Positions 13,001 through 22,249 of a DNA stretch of 64,000 nucleotides are shown here, piece by piece. Source of the DNA: Hydra vulgaris (taxonomy: Eukaryota > Cnidaria > Hydrozoa > Anthoathecata > Hydridae); NCBI RefSeq assembly GCF_038396675.1, contig NC_088932.1:25047501-25111500 (forward strand). The letters run 5' to 3'. Position 1 is the stretch's first letter. Every line of letters starts with the position of its first letter. A program made the position numbers and the translations under genes. Below the pieces are notes generated by a model. The model did not search any database. It saw only the letters and a program-made list of their open reading frames with translations, and was not told the origin of the DNA.

Positions 13001-16000
13001 ACTAATTAAAGTGGTTAAAATATCGTAATATTTGCATTTGCACTCTTAATTTTTTACTTTTACTTTTTTAAGCATCATGTTAAGTAAAATTTTTTTAAGT
13101 AAAAACAATTACTAAAAGTAATTAAAAGTATCTTTAAAGTAATGAATATGTTACTTGCTCATTACATTGTAACCGCAGCTTAAACTTTAAATTATAGCTT
13201 AAGCTGTAATTTATAACAGTAATTTATGGTATTTTAAACTCCGCCAAATGGGAAAATTATAAGATAATATTTAAATATGAGAGATAATATGTTAAAAAAA
13301 TAACAATTACAAACTAATGTACAAAAGACACAACTTTTTACTAACGCAACCCCCCCTTCCCCCATTACCACAAAGCTAGGCTAAGAAAAAGAGAGAGAGA
13401 GGGGGAGGGGAGGGGGAGAAGGGTTAAAATTTTTCTTTGCAATTAGATTTTTTTGCATTAATTCGAGCCCTGCCAAAATAAAATTGTTCCTTTTACATCA
13501 AAGTATTTATTGTGAGGTAAGTAGACAGCTAAAGCACCTGCCCTAATTCCTGTCATCGCTAATGGTGTAACAAGTCTTGGGGATGATTAGGAGTTACAAA
13601 ACATTTTTTTTCTATTGTTATTGCAGTATTTTTATAATTATTTTAAAAGATATTTCAAATAAAAACATAATCATTAGGACTTATGAGACTTTTTTCAATT
13701 ATTTTTTATATTGAAAATCTATAGTAATTTGTAAACTTGTATGCACTTCACAAGAACAAGGTTTGTGGATGAAAATAATACTCATGCTCATTTATATTGT
13801 CTTGCCAACTTTGAATAACTCAGTTGCCATAATAATTTCATTGTGATTTTTCTTAGTCAAAAATATTTAGAACATTATTTAATTTAATGCAATTAATTAA
13901 CATCATTTATAGTTAAAGGAGTCTTTTTGGGCACCATAGATATAATGTGATTGTAGACCAGTGGTAAAACATTTGGCTCACAATCAAAAAGTTGAGATTC
14001 AAATCAGCCTGCACCCTCTGAAATTAACTGTCAATAAACAAACAGCAGGAGCTGAAGGTGCTAAAGCATGTGTAATTATTATTACTGTCCACAAACAATA
14101 ATAAAAATTCAGAATTTTAATCAATATAAAAAAAACAAAAAAAAACCATGAAACCCAAAAAATCCCCATTGTTATTATATTATTTTAATTTTTTTATTAA
14201 ATATACTGTGCTGTGCAAAAGCGTCGAAAACAAGCTTACAGTGCATTTAAAACGCCATAGGGTCCTGCCATCTGGCGAATACTTCATAACTATTTATTTA
14301 AATGGTTGCTTCAGCAGCTGACTTTGTTTTTAAACACATTTTGTGTTATTTTATTAATATTTATCCATTTTTATCGGGTTTTCTCGTGGCGATCGGTGAA
14401 TTTTCAATTTTTGGCGATTTAGCAGGTATGTTAAAATTTATTTCTAAACTATTGTTTAGTTTAGTAATTGTAATTTAATGACATTTTATGCAGTTTTATA
14501 GTATTTTACTTATGGATTTATGTGGAAAGCATGAGATTTTGGTTTTTTTAGCCCATAAAATTGTTTTTTAATATCATGTAACAAAATTGGAATTTTTGGT
14601 CAATAAAATTTAAAACTTGTCATATTCTGTAGAAATAACAATTGTAATAACATGATTTATTATGTATTTTATATTTATACTATTGCACTTTTAATATTTA
14701 TTACTTCTTTTTATTATTTTATATTATTTAAAAATTTTGTTTACATTTTTCAGACATGACTCCGTATAGAAAGTTGACGATGGAACAGAGATGTGAGGTG
14801 TTGGCGAAGGTTAAGGAGGGATATTCGTATCGGAAGGTGGCACAAATAGTGAAAATCCACTACCTGACTGTATTTGGAATTGTGAGGAAGCATGCCGCAA
14901 CCAACTCCGTACACAATCTTCCCAGGGACGGCCGGCCAAAGAAGACCACGGTCAGAGAGGATCGGATGTTAGTTCGTATGAGTATGAAAAATTGTCGAAT
15001 GACATCATCGGACATCAGGAAACAGTCGGCAGTGGACATATCTACAAGCACAGTCAGAAGGAGACTCCTGAAGGCCGGTCTACAAGGTTGTGTAGTGGCC
15101 AAGAAACCTCTTTTGACTGTTGCCCACAAGAAAGCTTGATTGGATTTTGCGCAACGACATAAGGACTGGGGTGTTGAGAAGTGGAAAAGGGTGTTGTGGA
15201 GCGATGAAAGCTCATTCCAGATGTTTTGTGGGGCTAAAAGGGCTTATGTAAGAAGGAAAGCCGGGGAAAAGTTCATCCCACAGTGCATTGTTTCAACAGT
15301 TAAGCACGGGGGAGGTTCCATAATGGTTTGGGGTTGCATGTCCTGGGCAGGGGTTGGCCAGTTGTACGGGTGTGAGGATACCATGAATCAACACCAGTAT
15401 GTCAGGGTTCTCGAGAACTGTATGCTGCCATCAGCCAATTTGCTTTTTGGCAATGGAGAAGAGTTCCTGTTCCAACAGGACAATGCTCCTTGCCATAAAG
15501 CAAGGCTTGTGACTGCATATCTGGAGGATCATGATATACGGGTACTGAACTGGCCAGCCCAGAGTCCAGACCTCAACCCCATAGAGCACCTGTGGGAAAT
15601 AATGTTTAAACACTTGCAAGGAGCAAACCCTAGCAATAAGGATGCACTTTGGGCCCATTTACAGAACATATGGAATGATATTTCACCAGCTACTGTTCAG
15701 AACTTGATTAGCTCTATGCCCCGTAGGTTCAAGTCTGTCATCAAATCAAGGGGTGGGCAGACAAAGTATTAATAAACTGTGTAATTTTAAATTGTATGAA
15801 CAGTTGCAATAAAAAAAATAATCCAAATCAATTGTTTTCAGTCGTTTTTATTTGTAACGCTACAAGAAAATAGAAAAAAACCTTAAAAATATTACTGTTA
15901 TAATGACTTTTGCACAGCACTGTATGTACATATAAATAACAATTACCTGGAATACTGGTAAGCAATGCAGGAAAATCATTTTCAAAGACATAGGTACTTG

Positions 16001-17502
16001 TATAATTTTCATTGACCTAATAAGATATATTACTTTTAATAATAAAACCATGGCTTTCAGAGTAATTCCTCAATATCAAATATGTTAAAATAAATATTTA
16101 AAAAACTTTTACAAAAATCAAAAAGAAGAAAAAAATAATTAGGTCAAAAAATTAAAATTAAAGGTTATAATTTCTATTTTTAATTTTTGATTAAATTGTA
16201 TTTATATAACAACAACAATAATAATAATAATAATAGTATTAATATGAGTATGAAACTATATGTACATTTTAAATAAATCAGAAAAATAGTACAAGTCACT
16301 TAACCTTAATGAACAACATTAACAGGATAAAAATAAGTTTTCCAATTCAAAACTTTTCAAATTTTATTTTTTTCGTTTTAGATGATTTTGATTTTGCTAT
16401 GTGATGCAATTGTAGGTAAAGTTAAGAATTTTTAATTAAATACCACAATATTCCAAGCTTTACATACAATAGTGTGTAATTTGAATGTTTTTTAAAAAAA
16501 ACTATTTAAAATATTTAGTTTATAAAAAACAAATACTTTAATGTGAAAACATTATTCTATTCCTATAATTCCAATAGCAAAAAATAATTTTTCATCAAGA
16601 TAAAACTTATTTTTTAATGAAAAAAATAGCAGGCTATTTAATTTCAATATATCGACTTTCTTTGAAAAAAAATCTAAACTTGTTTTCACAGGCCTTGGTT
16701 TAACAGACCACAGGTCAATAGCTTTTTTAGCAGAAAACAGATGACTACTGTTGGGTTAATGACAATATTTATTTAGGGTTTTATAATATAGTAAAATCAG
16801 GGATGCGGAGTCCCAAAAAGACTCCGGCTTTATATCTCTACTTTTTCCAAGTCTGTAGTGTCCAGAAGCTCTAAACATGTTTGTTGACTTATGATCTGCT
16901 ATAGGAAAAAAATTGATGAGATTTAATGACTTGAAACTTCTTATCTTTAAGCCCCGAGTCCTGAAGTCCCGGAGTCCTTGCCGCCATTATACTTAAGGAC
17001 TTCAGGCTCAAAAAATGATTGTTCCTCTAATCTAATAGTCTTAATTTTTTTTCAAATAGTAGTCCAAACACTTATTTATATTTTTAGAGCTCCTGGATAC
17101 CAAATACTAGGATAAAGTAATCTTTTTGCAACTTTCAAATCTGGAATCCTTTTTGGGACTCCGCATCTCTGAGTAAAATATAACAAATAAATTGTGACAT
17201 AATACTAAGTACTTAAATATATCTTCAATACAAAACAATGTAATATAATTCTAGAAATCATATGTTAATATTTTTATTTATATATATGAAAATAATTAAG
17301 TGAATAATAATTATACCTTTCCTGAGGGTCTCATTACTCCAGGACAAAGAGGATTAGTTATATCATGCCTCAAAACAGATGCTTCTTCACTTGTTTCTAC
17401 CTGGCCATTCCAGGGTCTTTTAGTTCTATGAGGCGAAACAATAACCCATTCATTAAGTAAAGGGTTTAACCTTTGATGAGTATGTTCCTCTGCATCAAAC
17501 AT
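10073..17502 (-). CDS. GALT: Galactose-1-phosphate uridylyltransferase, 5' five exons
   Basis: Leloir-pathway enzyme of the cytosol that transfers UMP from UDP-glucose to galactose-1-phosphate. Exons on the minus strand are 17502-17317, 16016-15947, 11861-11807, 10399-10270 and 10129-10073 (186, 70, 55, 130 and 57 nt). They have GT donors and AG acceptors, and the phases join perfectly into 166 codons. Matching blocks are NPLLNEWVIVSPHRTKRPW, NPLCPG, YTSTYVFENDFPAL, LFQVKSAAG, VMCFHPYSDLSLPLM and IFENKGTMMGCSNVHPHCQ. The last contains the HPH active site, whose second His carries the uridylyl group. The start is ATG at 17502 with an in-frame TAA four codons upstream. The family is about 340-380 residues long, so roughly half is missing. 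No further exon was found down to position 1, and the rest probably lies outside the window. All four complete introns are canonical; three hold transposons. Confidence 0.92.
10904..11523. mobile_element. Foldback (long palindrome) non-autonomous element
   Basis: Two arms of about 300 bases run from CAGCGGCTTATCCAGC to its near-complement GCTGGATCCGCCACTG, meeting at a CCCTCAATTTGAGGG centre near 11213. It has no coding capacity. The short repeat ATAAA flanks both ends, so the target duplication is not clear. It lies in intron 3 of GALT (10400-11806). A second, damaged copy is at 52546-52925. The CAGNGGCGGATCCAG ends suggest a hAT-driven MITE, but this is inference. Confidence 0.85.
11862..13929. 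other. GALT intron 2, distal part
   Basis: AT-rich intronic sequence. Visible items are a purine tract of GA and GGGGA runs near 13389-13426 with a C run near 13351, and loosely palindromic DNA around 12800-12900 (TCACAAAGTTGTTTTAGAT). No gene or RNA is recognised. Confidence 0.5.
13930..14090 (+). mobile_element. tRNA-like SINE
   Basis: The stretch TAGACCAGTGGTAAAACATT resembles an RNA polymerase III A box in tRNA context. Thirty-odd bases later GAGATTCAAATC resembles a B box. The sequence between them (TTGGCTCACAATC, then GTTGAGATTC) follows tRNA arm order. A non-tRNA tail with AATAAACAAACAGCAGGAGC follows. It is too degenerate for a functional tRNA and is best read as a tRNA-derived SINE in intron 2 of GALT. 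The limits are approximate. Confidence 0.5.
14426..14753 (+). other. Probable intron in the Tc1 5' leader
   Basis: The donor GTATGTTAAA and a T-rich tract ending TTTTTCAG bracket an AT-rich stretch ending two bases before the transposase ATG at 14756. The layout suggests that the start codon sits at the beginning of exon 2. Confidence 0.55.
14756..15775 (+). pseudogene. Tc1 transposase interrupted by one stop codon
   Basis: DDE transposase acting on Tc1 inverted repeats. An N-terminal helix-turn-helix pair begins at MTPYRKLTMEQRCEVL, followed by the GRPKKT linker motif near residue 61. The catalytic core has WSDESSF (first Asp), QQDNAPCHKA (second Asp) and NPIEHLWE (Glu). There are 34 residues between second Asp and Glu, giving DD34E as in the Tc1 family. 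Total length is about 338 residues, the normal size. The frame is open except for one TGA at 15137-15139, in a place where CGA (Arg) would fit the local sequence and where CpG decay would explain the change. All catalytic residues survive. Stop readthrough is possible but not shown. Confidence 0.93.
16798..17171. mobile_element. hAT-type MITE in GALT intron 1
   Basis: 374 bases with inverted ends CAGGGATGCGGAGTCCC and, on the complement, CAGAGATGCGGAGTCCC. The 8-bp repeat AGTAAAAT lies outside both ends (16790-16797 and 17172-17179). There is no coding capacity. The 8-bp duplication and CAG ends indicate mobilisation by a hAT transposase. It sits between GALT exons 1 and 2. Confidence 0.9.
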
Positions 17503-17512
17503 TTTTCTATGT
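17503..17512 (-). promoter_or_regulatory. Possible spliced-leader acceptor just before GALT start
   Basis: On the minus strand an ACATAG acceptor-like AG lies four bases before the ATG. Hydra is known to add spliced leaders to many mRNAs, so this could be a trans-splice site. It could equally be the acceptor of an ordinary 5'UTR intron, or chance. Confidence 0.3.
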
Positions 17513-17649
17513 TAACTTATTAACTAATAACTTATGATCCTCAAAAAACATTTTAAACTTCTTATATAATTTAAAACAAATCCTATAAAACATTATGATT
17601 ATGTTATTGGGCAGGTAAGATCAATAAGGATTAATTGAGATAAAAAAAA

Positions 17650-17770
17650 TTCTGTCCATTTAAAACTATTAAAACTTTTTTGATTCACCTCTCCAAGGCA
17701 GAGAAGGCTACTACAGTCGAGGATGCTACTTTAATTGAAACCCTCTCTTAACTCTATAACTCTAAAACAC
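17650..17770 (+). mobile_element. Fragment of a LINE 3' tail
   Basis: The block around CACCTCTCCAAGGCAGAGAA, followed by CTACAGTCGAGGATGCTA, matches the sequence after the LINE at 63271-63330 (CACTACAGTCGAGGAGGCT). Only the untranslated tail is present. Confidence 0.5.
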
Positions 17771-17802
17771 GAACCTTGACAAACAATATATATATATACA
17801 CA

Positions 17803-20025
17803 TTAGGGCATCCCGTACTTTTCAACATTTATTAAAAATGTTGGCTCTTAGGATTTTTTTGCCATTAGGTACATACATTAAAAAATTTTTTTTACCAGAA
17901 TAGATGCATCATTTGCAAAAAATCATTTGAAAAAATTTTCAAAATTTGATTGAAATGGGGAGGGGGACCAAAATTCACATATGTCTAAGAACATCCCATA
18001 AAGACATCGAATTTTTTTTTTTTTTATGTTTTAACATTTTTTCAGTAAAGTAAATAGAGAACAGTTTTAAAATTTAGTAATGACCCACACGCCCCCCCCC
18101 TTCCTTTTCCTATATATAAAAAATTTCTTAAATGCTTCTTTTACACTATAAAAGCTATTCAAGTTAAAGTTGGCAAAAATAAAACATGTCTCTATCTTTC
18201 TAATTTATTATATTAGAGATACTATAAATATAAATAAGATAAAAATATACGCTAAACTAAAATGAGGTCCTGGTTGCTGTTAAAACGAGGAATTATTGCT
18301 CTATTTTCTGCTCTTGCACGAATAAATCCATCTCGCCTCTCAAAACCAAACACTGTTTCAAAAGCTGCAGTTACCTTAAAAAAAACATATTTTAAGAAGA
18401 TTTTTTGAAAGTTTCTATTAATAATTAACATATTATTAAGTATAAGGAAAAATCCTTTACCTCTTTAACTGCCTTCTCAACTCCTTGTGTGTGAACAGGG
18501 AAATATGGAACTACCATAGGACAATCCACAATCATTTCTAGCTCACTTATGTTCATTTGACAGGTTAAGATGGGTTCATAAGCCTCTTCCCAAGTTATAA
18601 GCTCAGTTAATATGGTTGCATCTAAGTTTAAATACGGAAGCTTGTATGTTCTGGAAGCTAGATTTCCCATTTCTAAATTTTTTCTAATTTCCAGAATTTT
18701 ATTAACAACAAATTCTCTTTCAATTTTATTTTCGCTGCAGTGTAACGTTTGCAATAAAATTTCAGAATGAGAATTCCATGCAGAAGATGTCACATACTTT
18801 TCAACAATCATTTGTACATTTTCATCTTGAAGTTTTTTTAGGGTGAGTTGGTTCAAGATGTGTTGTGGCCCTTCTATCCAACTGTGCTTCACTTTAATTT
18901 GGAACCACATAGGGAAGTAAACTGTTACAAGAAACTTAACAATTAATTCTAAATTTTTTAGGTTGTCCCCCTCTAACACATGCTTGCATACCCACAATAA
19001 AAGCAAGGAAGAACCTGTATTGAGCCACCTTGAATGGACTAAAGTACCTGGTTTTTGGTTAGCCAAATCTTCAGTAAGAGTTCCATTAATTACTGTCTGG
19101 CATATTTTATAGGCATATTTCTGATCTGAAGATAACTCTTCTACTATTTCTTCATGAAGTTCAATTAGACCAGGACCTATAGATATTGGCTTAAAACTAT
19201 AATTTCTTTCCATTTCAGTAATCTTTGTAAGCAACTTCCCAATGGGTCCAGAAAATCTTGTCTTTGAGGTTGTCTTACCATCAAGCTCTTCTATTAAATG
19301 TCGAATACAAAGTTCATTTGTGTGAAGAGAACATATTAGCCATCCTAATTTTTTTTCTAATCTAGTTTCTAAACAATGGATAACACCATTGAAGGATAAA
19401 ATTTTTTAGTTTCATCATTAAATGTCAATACATTTGTTTTGTCACTTCTTCCATCAAAAAGAATGCAAGAAATATCTTCACACCCAAACCTATTTTCTCC
19501 AACATTCTGACACTCTGACATAACTTTATCTTTGGCTCTATGCACTTTGTTTTTGTCTAATAACAAATAAATAGCTGATTCCGGAACAATTTTAGCATCC
19601 ACCAAATCTTTTAAAAACCCAGAAGCAATAGCAGCAGCATTACTGATTATATATTTTATATCACGACTATATGACTATATGACTGAATAGTAAATTGAAA
19701 TATTGAAAATGCAAATTTGAAAAAAAAATTAGAAAATTGAAAATTCAATACAAATATTTAAAATGATTTTAAATTCCCGAAACATTCCTGTCTGATATTT
19801 TATCAAGAAGTTTCTTGGGCTTTTCGTTGCTTCCGCAAAAAAATCTGTTTTTGTCTAAAGTTAATTTTTTTTGGTCAACAAAAGACCAATTTTTGCAAAT
19901 GAAGACTTTTTTAATTCAACCTTTTTTAAACTGAACTAAAATGTATATGTTCAGGCAAAAAAACCCTTGGGGCCAAGTTTTTATAATGAAAAAATATATT
20001 TTTTAAAAAGTAAGAGATGCCCTAA
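17803..20025 (-). mobile_element. Unclassified DNA transposon with TTAGGG ends
   Basis: The ends are inverted: TTAGGGCATCCCGTACTTTT on the left, and TTAGGGCATCTCTTACTTTT on the complement of the right. The flanks TATACACA and TACACGCA are only partly alike, so the target duplication is uncertain (about 5-6 bases in common). The interior encodes one protein on the minus strand in two exons. The same terminal hexamer appears on the element at 45000-47303, which suggests one superfamily. Confidence 0.75.
18252..19660 (-). pseudogene. Transposase-like protein of the TTAGGG element (internal deletion)
   Basis: From 19660 downwards the minus strand reads ISNAAAIASGFLKDLVDA, VPESAIYLLLDKNKV and CILFDGRSDKTNV. 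A gap follows, then an open run with LGWLICSLHTNELCIRHL, FSGPIGKLL, KPGTLVHSRWLNTG, WEEAYEP and VPYFPVHTQGVEKAVKE. The run ends at a GT donor after 18461. The last exon (18374-18252) continues in phase with VTAAFETVFGFERRDGFIRA and stops at TAG. I recognise this block order from uncharacterised multi-copy proteins of cnidarians and insects. Compared with those, the segment between KKFYPSMV and RLEKKLGW is missing and a stop intervenes, so this copy is broken. The DFDGR-like Asp, later conserved Asp/Glu residues and transposon ends suggest an RNase H-fold transposase, but no superfamily name can be given. Confidence 0.7.
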
Positions 20026-20083
20026 TACACGCATATATATAGACTAGCGGTAAGCATATTTTGAAATATACAGGCCTATACAG

Positions 20084-20696
20084 TAGGGTGGAGTGAATAT
20101 TAGTTTTTTTTACAATTCGTTTATCCTGGGTGTGCAAAAGTTGTCTATTCATTTCAGAAATATTCTGGAAAAATATCAATGCTCTAGGAAATTATCTTGA
20201 GGTGCCTCAAGACCTTTAAAATTTTAATGGGTCCCTAATATTATGTAAAAAAAAGTTTTTCAAAAGTATGTCATGTTGGGTCTCAAAAGAAGCAAAATTT
20301 TATAAAAATTTCAAAAATAACAATAATTTTAAAAAAAAATTGTTATTTTATAGTTTATTGCAGAAAAAATGACCTTTTGAACTAAAAATGAAAAAAGTTT
20401 ATTTTTTTTCATTATAATTTCAAAAAAATCTTAAATAATAATTTTTTTATAAAATAATTGTTATTTTTGAAATTTTTATAAAATTTTGCTTCTTTTGAGA
20501 CCCAACATGACATACTTTTGAAAAAAATTTTTTTACATAATATTAGGGACCCAATAATTTTAAAGGTCTTGAGGCACCTCAAGATAATTTCCTAGAGTAT
20601 TGATATTTTTCCAGAGTATTTCTGAAATGAATAGACAACTTTTGCACACCCAGGCTAAATGAATTGTAAAAAAAACTAAAATTCACTCCACCCTAG
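20084..20696. mobile_element. Foldback element with TAGGGTGGAGTGAAT ends
   Basis: The arms are near-perfect complements meeting near 20385: left TAGGGTGGAGTGAAT, right ATTCACTCCACCCTA. TATACAG lies directly outside both ends (20077-20083 and 20697-20703), apart from one possible extra base on the right, which fits a 7-8 bp target duplication. There is no open frame of note. The high arm identity suggests a fairly recent origin. Confidence 0.85.
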
Positions 20697-21017
20697 TATA
20701 CAGGCCTAGAATAGACAGAAATATGAGCAATCTGATTCGCTGATTTTGAAAGAGAGGCAAGTGCGTATTTGTTGAAAAATATATTTAATATCTAGGCAGA
20801 TTATTGAAATAAATTTCATAGTAATGATTAACTAAGTTTATCAATACAAGTTTTGTATTAGAAAATTTATTTTAGTACTCTTCAGAGTATTTAAAAGGTA
20901 TCAAAATCTAATTGTACAAGTGAATTTTCACTCATAAAAATCTCAAAATTTCAATAAAGTTTACCTTGATGATGGAGGTTTTATCTGTTGTTAATTTAAA
21001 GAAATGGAAAAAAGATT
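20697..21017. other. AT-rich spacer
   Basis: No gene or repeat boundary recognised between the two elements. Confidence 0.5.
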
Positions 21018-21737
21018 GGCGCTACTGCAGTTTCTCCCACCCACCCCCCCCCCACCCCCCCTACCTTCTTTTAGTTTTATTGCTGAATATGATAGAGAAT
21101 TTTATGCTGATTAAGAATCGTATAAAAACATAGGCCTAAAAACCAACAAAAATGGCTCTAAATCACTGTTGAAGTTTAAAAAATTACACTGGAAAACGCT
21201 AATATTCGCCATTTTTTCATACTCATTTATGAATAAAATTCTTTTCAATGATGAATTTAGATAAGCCTGGTTTCTATCAAAAATGTGAAGCACAACTGTT
21301 AAAAAATGCTGAGCGCATCATTTTCTGATTTATCTCTGGCCCAAACCCTAACCCTGTTTCAGATCATGTACTTTTAATCGCGCCAATCCCTATTTGTCAG
21401 TCGATGTATGTACATTCAATTGCGCCAATCCCTATTTTTCAGTCGATGCATGTACACAGGGCCGCCGTGAGGGGGGGTCTACTAGATTGTTTTGTCCCGA
21501 GCGCCAGGTCGACAGGGACGCACGAAGCCGAATATAAATAATTTTTTTTTTTCATGTTTATTTAAAAAAAAGATGAAGTACTGGGAAGCAGCGTGGAAAA
21601 TAAGAAATCAAAAGCAGCCGGTCAATTTGACCAGCTAAAACATATAATAGACGGTCAATTGCTTTTTTTGGCCGGTCAATTTTTTTTAGTTAAACTTTCA
21701 ACTTTGTAATGAAGTGCTTCATAATTGGACTTTTTAA

Positions 21738-21889
21738 ATAAAAAAAGTAATTAATGCTTTAAAACTAAGAAATTAGCATTACTTTCAATTTGAAAGTAAT
21801 GCTAATTTCTTAGTTGTAAAGCATTAATTACTTTTTTTATTGTATTTAAAACTAATGTTTTGAAAGTTTCAAAACATTAGTTTTAAATA
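21738..21889. repeat. Two adjacent near-perfect hairpins
   Basis: The first palindrome spans 21738-21842, with arms of about 52 bases built around TAATGCT and TTTCTTAGTT and an AA/TT-rich centre. The second spans 21843-21889, with arms TATTTAAAACTAATGTTTTG and its complement. Both lie in the left untranslated part of the hAT element, ahead of its transposase. They are possibly sub-terminal transposase binding or folding sites, or tiny inserted foldback elements. Confidence 0.85.
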
Positions 21890-22249
21890 AAGCGATTCTT
21901 TTTATATAGCGGAAACTCGCAAATAAAGTGAATACTAATGATTAATTTAACAACCCGCTGAAGTAAATGTTTAAAATAACTTTAGTGCACGGAGATTTTC
22001 ATTCAATTAAAAACGGAGATTTTTTACTTTATTAAAAAAAGAGATTAGATTAAATCCAAGTAGTTTGATATTGATATAAAATATTAAAACAATTTTATTA
22101 AATTTATTTCTCTAATTTTTAAAATCTCTCAAATTTGAAACAATTTTGAAACACGTGATATCGATGTGATAGTCTAATAGACCCAATCAAGAAGAAATTC
22201 AAACAGTTCTTTGCTTATGAGCGGATGCTGTTTCAAATAGAATTAAAAC

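Larger units (their letters stand above)
14206..15922 (+). mobile_element. Tc1-family transposon, nearly intact
   Basis: TA dinucleotides at 14204-14205 and 15923-15924 flank inverted ends: CTGTGCTGTGCAAAAG on the left and the complement of CAGTGCTGTGCAAAAG on the right. It is 1717 bases long. The interior holds one transposase frame of 339 codons, counting the internal stop, and a probable 5'UTR intron (donor GCAG/GTATG at 14425/14426, acceptor TTTTTCAG at 14753). The element lies in GALT intron 2, antisense to the gene, and its right end is only about 24 nt inside the exon 2 donor. Its G+C content is clearly higher than that of the surroundings. Confidence 0.95.

Noticed and set aside
13948..14005. 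A functional tRNA gene
   Set aside because: A- and B-box-like words exist but the arms do not pair as a full cloverleaf; a SINE is more likely.
14860..15658. Minus-strand frames inside the Tc1 element
   Set aside because: They are shadows of the well-supported DD34E transposase on the plus strand.
21340..21360. Telomere-like repeat (AACCCTAACCCT)
   Set aside because: Only two units and inside repeat C; not a telomeric array.
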